DNA of 9,072 bases from Bacteroidales bacterium (lineage in GTDB: Bacteria > Bacteroidota > Bacteroidia > Bacteroidales > JAADJA01), in the NCBI GenBank assembly GCA_029934735.1, contig JAOZLR010000044.1, positions 3,809 to 12,880 on the forward strand, given 5' to 3'. This document shows, piece by piece, positions 1 to 6,388 of the stretch. Each line of letters begins with the position of its first letter. Position 1 is the first letter of the stretch. The notes beneath the pieces were generated by a model. That model made no database searches and was not told where the DNA came from. It worked only from the letters and a program-made list of their open reading frames with translations. The translations under genes and the position numbers were made by a program.

Positions 1-3
1 AAG

Positions 4-418
4 TTAGTTCCACTTTCGCATTTCCCTCGACAAATAGTCCAGCTCATATTTAGTGCAGATCTTTGTTGTTTTAATATCTGTATGGCCTAAAACTTTACTG
101 ATTGCACCATAAGGAATCCCCATCGACTTTGAAACCGTTGCGAATTAGATGTTCATTGAATAATATTTCCTTTCTAAATCCTTTTAGTTTGACCAACTGG
201 CTATTTGCTCTAATAGTGTTAAGCTCTAATTTATCTTTATAATCGGGATCTGATCGGGATACGGCCACGGATCTAAAATGGTCGGGATCGACATACAGGT
301 TTAAAGAAAAGTACTTACTTTTCCTGTTAATGGTTAATCTGATAAAAATACACCGGGTGCCATTTTTGCGGGTATAGTCCTTTTGAGCTACTTTGAATGA
401 TGGAAATGTTTCTGACAT
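4..418 (-). pseudogene. Tyrosine recombinase (phage/transposon integrase) remnant with internal deletion
   Basis: The first part reads from the ATG at 418 as an N-terminal arm DNA-binding domain of the kind found in Bacteroidota tyrosine recombinases. It is rich in Lys/Arg, with the stretch NGTRCIFIRLTINRKSKYFS at about residues 19-38. From about 144 down to the TAA at 6-4 a different frame encodes 46 residues that look like the C-terminal end of the same family: FAT, then GIPYGAISKVLGHTDIKTTK, then a short tail. The core-binding domain and the catalytic Arg and Lys boxes are missing. The two parts join near position 145 with a +1 frame difference, so the first frame runs on out of phase and stops at 95. 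The His of the LGH motif is kept (codon at 84-82). The expected catalytic Tyr, usually in a TTxIY context, is Cys (TGC at 57-55), one transition from TAC. The protein cannot be an active recombinase. It lies 142 bases beyond the 3' end of tRNA-Phe, on the same strand. The loss of the domains is seen directly; the family is inferred from motifs. Confidence 0.82.
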
Positions 419-426
419 AGCTTAAA

Positions 427-449
427 AATTAGTAAACAATTAGTAAACA
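427..449. repeat. Perfect 11-base tandem repeat before the recombinase remnant
   Basis: The unit ATTAGTAAACA occurs twice in direct succession (428-438 and 439-449), with one extra matching base at 427. The pair ends nine bases upstream of the recombinase start codon at 418. A spacing of about one helical turn places both copies on the same DNA face. It could be an arm-type binding site or an operator of the recombinase, but it could also be a chance AT-rich duplication. Confidence 0.6.
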
Positions 450-511
450 TTTTGCCAAAAACAATGAAAAAGAGAACTTCAATTATTCTATTGCACTTTA
501 GATAATCAATT

Positions 512-547
512 AGTTATGAAATATTTGAAGTTTAAACTTTCATAACT
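512..547. repeat. Nested inverted repeats between recombinase remnant and tRNA-Phe
   Basis: A perfect 10-base inverted repeat has the arms AGTTATGAAA (512-521) and TTTCATAACT (538-547), 16 bases apart. Inside and partly overlapping the right arm is a perfect 12-base palindrome, AAGTTTAAACTT (528-539). The two hairpins are mutually exclusive because they share 538-539. The structure is AT-rich with no T-run on either side, so it is a poor fit to an intrinsic terminator of the tRNA. It starts 13 bases past the tRNA 3' end. Confidence 0.55.
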
Positions 548-560
548 TACTGATTAAAAG

Positions 561-633
561 TGGTACCACCTGGAATCGAACCAGGGACACCAGGATTTTC
601 AGTCCTGTGCTCTACCATCTGAGCTATGGTACC
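561..633 (-). tRNA. trnF: tRNA-Phe (anticodon GAA)
   Basis: The 73-base minus-strand sequence folds into a full cloverleaf. The 7-base acceptor stem is GGTACCA (633-627) with TGGTACC (568-562), and the discriminator is A (561). The D arm is GCTC/GAGC. The anticodon stem is CAGGA/TCCTG around the loop CTGAAAA, giving anticodon GAA. The T arm is CCTGG with TTCGATT and CCAGG. The 3' CCA is not encoded; the next bases are CTT, so it would be added by CCA nucleotidyltransferase. The gene is transcribed away from coaX and towards the recombinase remnant. Confidence 0.97.
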
Positions 634-674
634 ATCATTATTTCAAAAATCGTCCTGTCAATTTTTCAGGGCTG

Positions 675-682
675 CAAAAATA
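675..682 (-). promoter_or_regulatory. Candidate -7 element for tRNA-Phe
   Basis: The minus strand reads TATTTTTG, a match to the Bacteroidota -7 consensus TAnnTTTG, and it is followed by C as in the plus-strand promoter before coaX. Transcription would begin near 668, giving a leader of about 35 bases before the mature tRNA 5' end at 633. No good TTTG -33 element is visible at the expected distance, so the assignment is tentative. Confidence 0.4.
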
Positions 683-727
683 AATAACATTTTTATATTA
701 CCTACACTTTTTTAAAATATTTTTATA

Positions 728-759
728 TTTGCTATATTGAACTCAGGTTATTACTTTTG
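728..759 (+). promoter_or_regulatory. Bacteroidota-type promoter before coaX
   Basis: A TTTG at 728-731 (-33 element) is followed after 20 bases by TACTTTTG at 752-759, which matches the -7 consensus TAnnTTTG. The predicted start of transcription is near 766, about 27 bases before the coaX ATG at 793. The element argues against an upstream TTG start at 757, which lies inside it. Confidence 0.65.
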
Positions 760-792
760 CAAAGTTTTAGTATTGATGACAACCGGCATATA

Positions 793-1548
793 ATGAAGTT
801 GGGAATTGATGTAGGGAATACGTTAACTAAAGTTGCTCTGTATGAGGGGAGCGAACTTATAGAATTACATACCTTTGAGACTTTCAATCTTTATAAATTG
901 AAACTATTGTTATCCGGATTTGAGAGAAAAAATAAGACTGTCAGGTACTCTATTGTTTCAACCGTTAAAGAGCATGACAAGGATATAAGAAACTTTCTCA
1001 ACGAAAATTACTACTTCATAGAATTGTCATCAAAAATAGATCTACCCATAATAATCGGTTATAAAACACCCGAAACCCTGGGTAACGACAGGATTGCAGG
1101 TGTTTGCGGGGCAAGCGCATTATTCCCTGGAAAGGATATTCTTGTTATTGATGCAGGAACTTGCATAACTTATGATTTCATCGATAAGGGGAAAAATTAT
1201 TTTGGTGGAGGCATTTCTCCCGGAATTGATGCCAGGTTCAAAGCGCTAAATACTTTTACGGAAAATCTGCCGTTAGTGAATCGTGCTGAGGATTTCAATC
1301 TCATAGGAGATTCTACAACAGGAAGCATCAGATCCGGTGTTCTGAATGGGATTCTTGCTGAGGTTGAGGGAGTTATTAAGCGTTATGAGAACAGTTTTGG
1401 CAGGGTGAAAATTATTTTTACAGGAGGTGATACTATTTTTTTTGATAAACGATTAAAAAATGACATCTTTGCACTCCCAAATTTAGTTCTCAATGGACTA
1501 AATGAAATTTTGGATTTTAACATCAACAAGAGTACGGTTACACTCTGA
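793..1548 (+). CDS. coaX: Type III pantothenate kinase
   Basis: CoaX phosphorylates pantothenate with ATP to 4'-phosphopantothenate, the first step of coenzyme A synthesis, in the cytoplasm. The 251-residue length is normal for the type III family (ASKHA fold). Family motifs appear in order: the N-terminal phosphate loop DVGNTLTK (residues 6-13), the substrate-binding motif GNDRIAG (97-103), the second phosphate motif IDAGT (119-123), the glycine-rich FGGGISPG (137-144), and TGGD near residue 210. I chose the ATG at 793 because CoaX proteins begin a few residues before the DxGNT motif. An in-frame TTG at 757 would add 12 residues unlike the family and falls in the promoter. No Shine-Dalgarno is visible, which is usual in Bacteroidota. 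The next gene begins 11 bases after the stop (or 80 if its later start is used), so co-transcription with the outer-membrane protein gene is likely. Type III enzymes are known not to be feedback-inhibited by CoA. Confidence 0.95.
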   Translation: MKLGIDVGNTLTKVALYEGSELIELHTFETFNLYKLKLLLSGFERKNKTVRYSIVSTVKEHDKDIRNFLNENYYFIELSSKIDLPIIIGYKTPETLGNDRIAGVCGASALFPGKDILVIDAGTCITYDFIDKGKNYFGGGISPGIDARFKALNTFTENLPLVNRAEDFNLIGDSTTGSIRSGVLNGILAEVEGVIKRYENSFGRVKIIFTGGDTIFFDKRLKNDIFALPNLVLNGLNEILDFNINKSTVTL

Positions 1549-1559
1549 TATACAGTAAA

Positions 1560-2909
1560 ATGCTGAAAGAAAAAGTATACTATTGCAACAAACCTGGTTC
1601 TGTATTGAAACGACAAATTTCATTTACGATGAGGTTGTTGTTTGCAATTTTTACATTTTTTTCTGCTGGAGAAGTGTTTTCACAGCCAGGAATCAGTTCG
1701 CCATACAGTAGTTTCGGAGTAGGTTCTTTGGCTAAAATAAATAATGTCCGCACGATGTCAATGGGGGGAAACACTATTGGTGTCAGAAACCGCTCTACAA
1801 TAGATATTTCCAATGCAGCATCATATTCAGCATTCGACAGCACATCATTTCTTTTTGAAGCAGGAATTGTAGGATTATTTGTTAATTACCAAACCGAGAA
1901 AGGAACAGATGAGATGGTTACAGGGAATATAAGTCATATTTTAATGGGATTTCCGGTAAACAAATGGTGGCGTGCAAGTCTTGCACTACTTCCCTACAGT
2001 TCTGTGGGATACGATGTCTCAAGCTATAACTATTCTGTTGACGCAGGCAATATCAAATATCAATACTTTGGTTCAGGTGGTTTTAACAGGTTTAATATTG
2101 GCAGCTCTTTCCAACCATTAAGTTATTTATCTATTGGATTCAATGCCTCATATCTTTGGGGAAAATTAAATAAATCACAGACTATTTCCTTTCCCGATTC
2201 AGTAAATTTAGCAGGTACTTTGATCGACAACTCCATTGTATCAGGTGATGTCGTTTTTGATTTTGGGGTGCAATATTATACAAAACTAAAAAACAATCTA
2301 GATCTTGTTGTCGGAGCTACATTCACACCAAAGACAGCTCTCGCATCTGAAGCTCATTATATTGCAATGTCGTATGCCGGAGAAACACACGGCATATATA
2401 ATTTTAAAGATACTATTGCCTACATTCCGTTAGTAATGGGTCAAGTGGAAATGCCCATGGAATTTGGGTTGGGTTTTTCATTTGAAAAATCAGACCACTG
2501 GATGTTCGGGGTTGAATACAAATGGGCTAACTGGTCAGAATTCAGAAAGTTCGGGCAACTTGATTCTCTTCAAAACAGCTCTACTTACTCGGCCGGAGGT
2601 GAATATATTCAGAATATTAACAGCACTTATTCCTATTGGCAAACAGTAAGGATTAGATTTGGCGGTCATTTCACTCAAAGCTATCTTAAATTAAGAGGTG
2701 AACAATTAAAAGAGTTTGGCATAACTTTTGGATTTGGATTTCCGTTAAAAAGTTCCCGACTTAGAGGAAATGAGTCTATGATTAACATCGGTTTTGATAT
2801 AGGCACAAGAGGAACAGAATATAAAAATTTAGTAAAAGAGAATTATGTCAATGTGCATTTTAGTGTATCAATTCAGGAAAGATGGTTTGTAAAAAGAAGA
2901 TATAAATAA
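1560..2909 (+). CDS. Outer-membrane beta-barrel protein (FadL/OmpP1-like, function unknown)
   Basis: The product has a signal peptide: the hydrophobic stretch LLFAIFTFFSAGEVF follows Met24 and ends in a likely cleavage site at VFS/QPG. The mature part starts with SSPYSSFGVG and a segment on small-residue MGG and NAASYSA motifs, a pattern I associate with Bacteroidota outer-membrane proteins next to coaX. The rest is rich in alternating aromatic/hydrophobic strands and Tyr, Gly, Asn, Ser, as in a beta-barrel of roughly a dozen or more strands. It ends in the strand-like NVHFSVSIQERWF. There are two plausible starts. The ATG at 1560 sits 11 bases after coaX in an A-rich context and gives 449 residues. 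The ATG at 1629 gives 426 residues and a standard short signal peptide (MRLLFAIF...). The signal peptide favours 1629 and the spacing favours 1560. The membrane location is well supported by composition. The substrate is unknown, and FadL-like is only a structural guess. Confidence 0.85.
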   Translation: MLKEKVYYCNKPGSVLKRQISFTMRLLFAIFTFFSAGEVFSQPGISSPYSSFGVGSLAKINNVRTMSMGGNTIGVRNRSTIDISNAASYSAFDSTSFLFEAGIVGLFVNYQTEKGTDEMVTGNISHILMGFPVNKWWRASLALLPYSSVGYDVSSYNYSVDAGNIKYQYFGSGGFNRFNIGSSFQPLSYLSIGFNASYLWGKLNKSQTISFPDSVNLAGTLIDNSIVSGDVVFDFGVQYYTKLKNNLDLVVGATFTPKTALASEAHYIAMSYAGETHGIYNFKDTIAYIPLVMGQVEMPMEFGLGFSFEKSDHWMFGVEYKWANWSEFRKFGQLDSLQNSSTYSAGGEYIQNINSTYSYWQTVRIRFGGHFTQSYLKLRGEQLKEFGITFGFGFPLKSSRLRGNESMINIGFDIGTRGTEYKNLVKENYVNVHFSVSIQERWFVKRRYK

Positions 2910-2915
2910 ATTTAT

Positions 2916-2923
2916 TATTTTTG
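2916..2923 (+). promoter_or_regulatory. Candidate -7 element before the TPR-lptC-CBS genes
   Basis: TATTTTTG matches TAnnTTTG and is followed by C, as at the coaX promoter. A start near 2930 would leave a leader of about 38 bases before the ATG at 2968. The nearest TTTG upstream (2886-2889) is 26 bases away, too far for a standard -33 box, so this promoter is weak or accidental. Confidence 0.4.
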
Positions 2924-2967
2924 CTATTTGTTAAATGTATTTTATTAAGTATTAATTATATAATGTT

Positions 2968-4308
2968 ATGAAAAAGAATCTGTTATTATTGTTGCTGGGA
3001 TTATTTGCCGGACTTATAATTTCAAAAAGTGCACTTGCGCAAGATGAACCGCGATTTGGAAAAGATAGTGTAACCTGTATCACAAATAACTCCCTGTATT
3101 ATGAGTTTTATAAGCAATGGAAACAGAGCAATTATAAAAATGAGGCATGGAAAGACGTTGTAGGGCCGTGGACATGGGTTTTTAATAACTGCCCCAGAAG
3201 CTATAAAAATATTTATATTCATGGTGAAAAACTGATTAAGGAATTAATCAAAACAGAAACCGACAAAGCAAAAAAGGATAAATATATTGATACTTTGATG
3301 ATGGTTTATGATCAAAGAATCAAATATTTTGGCCAAGAAGGTTATGTGCTTGGTAAAAAAGGTGTTGATCTGTATAAGTACAGGCCTACCGACTATGAAA
3401 AGTCATACGAAATACTTAAAAAAGCAGTTAGTCTTACAGGTAATAAAACACTTGGCCCCATCTTAATTTATTATTTCAGGTCGGCTGAAAAAATGGTAAA
3501 ATCAGAAAAAATCGAAAAAGCAGTGCTGGTTGATATTTATGATACTGAAAGTGATATCATTGATTACAATATAAAAAATAACCCTAAAAAAGTTGCAAAC
3601 TGGGAAGCAGTTAAAGGAAACATTGAGCTATCGTTTGAACCATATGCTACGTGCGAAGATCTTATTAGTATATATACGGTTAAGTTCAACGAATCTCCAA
3701 ATGATATTGACCTGCTAAAGAAAATTACTAAGATTCTGGACAAGAAAAATTGTACAGATTCTGACCTCTTTTTCCAGGCGACTGAAAATCTGCATAAAGC
3801 TGAACCCTCAGCCGGATCTGCCAAGCTAATGGGTAAGATGTATATCAAAAAAGAGAACTATCCAAAGGCACTGGAGTTCCTGAAGCAAGCTACAGAACTT
3901 CAGGAAGACCCAAACGAAAAGGCCGACATATTTTATCTTATGGCTGTTGTTAATTATCAGCAAAAAAAATACACACAAGCACGCAGCAACTGCTATGATG
4001 TCCTGAAATATAGGTCGAATGACGGGAAAGCATATATCCTTATTGGAAACATGTATGCAGTATCGTCTAAAAGTTGTGGAAATAATGACCTGACAGCCAA
4101 GGTTGCATATTGGGCTGCTGTCGATAAATTTATCAAAGCAAGGAATGTTGACTCTTCTGTTGCTGATGAAGCTAAAAAATTGATAACTCTTTACAGTCAG
4201 TATTTCCCTGCAACTGAAACAATCTTCTTTTATGACCTGAAAAAAGGTGATAAATATAAGGTTGAATGCTGGATAAATGAAACAACAACTGTTAGAACTT
4301 CCGATTAA
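2968..4308 (+). CDS. Exported tetratricopeptide-repeat protein
   Basis: The 446-residue protein starts with a clear Sec signal peptide: MKKN, the hydrophobic run LLLLLLGLFAGLIISKSA, and the cleavage site ALA-Q at about residue 24/25. There is no lipobox, so it is probably a soluble periplasmic or outer-membrane-associated protein. Near the C-terminus are two good TPR units (about 285-317, AKLMGKMYIKKENYPKALEF; and 318-350, IFYLMAVVNYQQKKYTQARS). A third runs from about 352 to 395 and has an insertion between its helices. Upstream helical segments may be more divergent repeats. The end is a short beta-like module with FYDLKKGDKYKVECW (421-435). The mature part has seven Cys, at about 37, 75, 229, 262, 342, 370 and 434, a number that would allow disulfides. 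The gene lies 19 bases before lptC on the same strand, so the two are probably co-transcribed. TPR proteins act as scaffolds, and a role in envelope assembly is inferred from neighbours only. Confidence 0.88.
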   Translation: MKKNLLLLLLGLFAGLIISKSALAQDEPRFGKDSVTCITNNSLYYEFYKQWKQSNYKNEAWKDVVGPWTWVFNNCPRSYKNIYIHGEKLIKELIKTETDKAKKDKYIDTLMMVYDQRIKYFGQEGYVLGKKGVDLYKYRPTDYEKSYEILKKAVSLTGNKTLGPILIYYFRSAEKMVKSEKIEKAVLVDIYDTESDIIDYNIKNNPKKVANWEAVKGNIELSFEPYATCEDLISIYTVKFNESPNDIDLLKKITKILDKKNCTDSDLFFQATENLHKAEPSAGSAKLMGKMYIKKENYPKALEFLKQATELQEDPNEKADIFYLMAVVNYQQKKYTQARSNCYDVLKYRSNDGKAYILIGNMYAVSSKSCGNNDLTAKVAYWAAVDKFIKARNVDSSVADEAKKLITLYSQYFPATETIFFYDLKKGDKYKVECWINETTTVRTSD

Positions 4309-4327
4309 GTATAAATTGTTAAGCTAA

Positions 4328-4909
4328 GTGAACAGGAATAAATTTTTCGGTAATTATTTAATTATAGTTAAAAGCATTATTATGATTTCTTTCGTAATAG
4401 TGCTTTTTTCTTGTAAAAATGACATCCAAGATGTTACCTCGCTTTCGTTGGTTGACTCATTGCCATTAGAAACTGCTTATGATATCGTTCTCTATTTCAG
4501 CGACTCAGGAAAGGTTCAGGCTTACCTCGAAAGCCCGCTAATGAAAAGATACGAAGGAAAAGAAAATATGATTGAGTTTCCCGAAGGATTTAAAATTATA
4601 ATGTATGACTCGGTAAAGCAGGTTAAATCACATATAACTGCAAAATATGGCATCAATTACGAGAAAAAAAAAATGCTTGAAGCCAGAAACGACGTCATTG
4701 TTATCAACAAAAAAAAACACGAACAGCTAAATACAGAGCACCTTGTTTGGGATCAACGAAAAAAAATAATATTTTCAGATGTTTTTGTTAAGATTACAAC
4801 TCCCGACAATGTGCTTTATGGCGACAGCCTGATATCCGATCAGAATTTCGACGATTACACAATCAGCAATGTTACCGGTGAAATTAGCTTAACCCCTGAC
4901 AAAAAATAA
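4328..4909 (+). CDS. lptC: LPS export system periplasmic protein LptC
   Basis: LptC receives lipopolysaccharide from the inner-membrane LptB2FG transporter and passes it to LptA in the periplasmic bridge. The 193-residue length fits. After a hydrophobic N-terminal segment (about 10-28) comes the LptC jellyroll region. Its family-like features are FSDSGKVQAYLESPLMKRYEG (57-77), FPEGFKIIMYD (84-94), ITAKYGINYEKKKMLEARNDV (103-123), and HLVWDQRKKIIFSD (138-151). The frame opens with GTG at 4328, directly after an in-frame TAA. The only nearby ATG (4382, residue 19) would leave just MISFVIVLFSC before the mature part and no positive n-region, so I prefer GTG. LFSC (26-29) resembles a lipobox, so the protein may be a lipoprotein instead of a single-pass membrane protein. 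Three A-tracts of 10, 9 and 8 bases occur in the coding region. The stop overlaps the next start. Confidence 0.9.
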   Translation: MNRNKFFGNYLIIVKSIIMISFVIVLFSCKNDIQDVTSLSLVDSLPLETAYDIVLYFSDSGKVQAYLESPLMKRYEGKENMIEFPEGFKIIMYDSVKQVKSHITAKYGINYEKKKMLEARNDVIVINKKKHEQLNTEHLVWDQRKKIIFSDVFVKITTPDNVLYGDSLISDQNFDDYTISNVTGEISLTPDKK

Positions 4910-4911
4910 TG
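4907..4911 (+). promoter_or_regulatory. TAATG stop/start overlap coupling lptC to the CBS protein gene
   Basis: The TAA stop of lptC (4907-4909) and the ATG of the downstream gene (4909-4911) share one base. This arrangement usually means translational coupling by terminating ribosomes. It supports one mRNA for lptC and the DUF21/CBS gene. Confidence 0.75.
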
Positions 4912-6177
4912 GATAGCTGGATAATTGTATTTGTAACTTTAATCTTTTCAGCCCTTTTTTCAGGGCTCGAGATTGCTTTTGTCAGTTCAAACAAACTCCA
5001 GATAGAACTTGACAAAAACAAGGGCATGTTCTCAGCAAAAATCCTCTCTTCTTTTGTGAATAATCCGTCCGGCATCCTTGGAGCGCTATTGCTGGGAAAT
5101 AATATTTCATTGGTTATTTATGGTATTGCAATGGCAAATATTCTTGAACCTGTAATTGCAAAAATTCTGACGCCTCAATATTCAAGTGAGTTTCTGATAC
5201 TTATTATACAGACAATTGTCTCAACAGTTTTAATCCTTATTGCTGCCGAATTTATTCCAAAAGCCCTTTTCAGAATTAATCCGAATGCAATACTCAAGCG
5301 GTTTGCCATTCCGATCAAAATATTTTGCTGGCTGCTGTACCCGTTCATCTTTCTGCTTGTTAGTTTTGCCAAGTTCATTCTAAAAAAAATATTCAGAGTT
5401 AACTTTTCTGTAGGAAGCGACGCGTTCAGCCCGGTAGATTTTGACAATTACCTGAACGAAATAACAGAAATAAGCAAAGAGGAAAATGATGTTAAGCAGG
5501 AGATTCAGATGCTACAAAATGCAATTGAATTTAAAAACATTAAACTGCGCGAATGTATGGTTCCTCGTACGGAAATTACCGCACAGGAAGAAGAGACCAA
5601 TATCGAAGAACTGAAAAACAGTTTTATTGAATCAGGACATTCAAAAATACTGATATATCGTGATAGCATTGATAATATCATCGGGTTTGTGCATTCTTCT
5701 GATATGTTTAAAAATCCCGGCTCCATAAAAAATATTATTCACGAATTACCCATTGTTCCTGAAACTATGCTGGCCAATAATGTACTTACGATGTTTATTA
5801 AAGAACATAAAAGTATTGCTGTTGTTGTGGACGAATTTGGCGGCACCTCAGGTGTTGTCACCCTGGAAGATGTAATTGAGGAGATTTTTGGTGAGATAGA
5901 AGACGAATATGATACAGAAGACCTGACAGAGAAGAAGATAAATGAAAATGACTATCTCTTCTCTGCTCGTCTGGAAATAGATTACATCAATGAAAAATAT
6001 GAACTTGATCTTCCCGAATCGGATAATTACGAGACACTCGGAGGTTTAATAATCGACCTCCACGAAAGTATCCCGCTCATAAATGATGAGATCAGTTACG
6101 AACAGTTCAGATTTATCATCAAACAGGCAAGCGAAAGCCGTATTGAGCAAGTTAAGTTAATTATTAAAAAGAAATAG
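4909..6177 (+). CDS. DUF21/CNNM-CBS-CorC family membrane protein (hemolysin-family, GldE-related)
   Basis: The 422-residue protein has the full architecture of the CNNM/CorC family. The DUF21 membrane domain covers residues 1-165, with hydrophobic segments at about 4-26, 55-77, 95-117 and 133-158. It holds the family motifs FSGLEIAFVSSNK (17-29) and AEFIPKALFRINPN (113-126). CBS domain 1 is at about 216-268 (starts with MVPRTEI) and CBS domain 2 at about 282-333 (VVVDEFGGTSGVVTLEDVIEEI). The C-terminal CorC/HlyC domain covers about 345-420. Relatives are linked to magnesium/cobalt efflux, and CBS domains bind adenine nucleotides. The old name hemolysin is misleading. The gliding protein GldE of Flavobacterium belongs to this group, but no gldD or other gliding gene lies here, so I give no symbol. 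The start overlaps the lptC stop, so expression is coupled to LPS export. The substrate cannot be read from the sequence. Confidence 0.92.
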   Translation: MDSWIIVFVTLIFSALFSGLEIAFVSSNKLQIELDKNKGMFSAKILSSFVNNPSGILGALLLGNNISLVIYGIAMANILEPVIAKILTPQYSSEFLILIIQTIVSTVLILIAAEFIPKALFRINPNAILKRFAIPIKIFCWLLYPFIFLLVSFAKFILKKIFRVNFSVGSDAFSPVDFDNYLNEITEISKEENDVKQEIQMLQNAIEFKNIKLRECMVPRTEITAQEEETNIEELKNSFIESGHSKILIYRDSIDNIIGFVHSSDMFKNPGSIKNIIHELPIVPETMLANNVLTMFIKEHKSIAVVVDEFGGTSGVVTLEDVIEEIFGEIEDEYDTEDLTEKKINENDYLFSARLEIDYINEKYELDLPESDNYETLGGLIIDLHESIPLINDEISYEQFRFIIKQASESRIEQVKLIIKKK

Positions 6178-6330
6178 ATATAATTAAAATGAGAGCAAAT
6201 CAGGGTCAAGAAAAGCGCACTATTTCATCTTCAATCCGTATCCTGAAATCTGAATTTCAATCAATTTATCTTATCCTTCGAATAAAATAGTTAATGATTT
6301 TTACGGGCCGGAAAATTTTCTCTAAAAAAA

Positions 6331-6363
6331 TTTGTCTCTTTCAATTTAGTTATTGTACATTTG
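6331..6363 (+). promoter_or_regulatory. Bacteroidota-type promoter before the PpiD-like gene
   Basis: TTTG at 6331-6334 and TACATTTG at 6356-6363 are separated by 21 bases and match the -33/-7 consensus. Transcription would begin near 6370, about 19 bases before the ATG at 6389. As at coaX, the -7 box is followed by CAAA. The promoter lies in a 211-base gap (6178-6388). The rest of the gap holds only short symmetric sequences, TGAAAT/ATTTCA (6244-6259) and GAAAATTTTC (6311-6320), and no terminator. Confidence 0.65.
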
Positions 6364-6388
6364 CAAACTATTTTAAAAAAGTGAAGTT

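Noticed and set aside
757..792. N-terminal extension of CoaX from a TTG start
   Set aside because: The codon lies within the -7 promoter box and the extra 12 residues precede the family's normal start just before DVGNT.
1383..1843. Minus-strand frames opposite coaX and the outer-membrane protein gene
   Set aside because: They are shadows of well-supported plus-strand genes, with no domain features or initiation signals of their own.
2464..2649. 61-codon plus-strand frame inside the outer-membrane protein gene
   Set aside because: It is out of frame with the real gene and has no recognisable features.
6244..6259. TGAAAT-CTGA-ATTTCA hairpin as a terminator after the CBS gene
   Set aside because: The stem is only six AT-rich pairs and no T-run follows, so it does not fit an intrinsic terminator.
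6189..6290. 33-codon open frame in the gap between the CBS protein and the PpiD-like gene
   Set aside because: It is short, has no recognisable motif, signal or initiation context, and could easily arise by chance.
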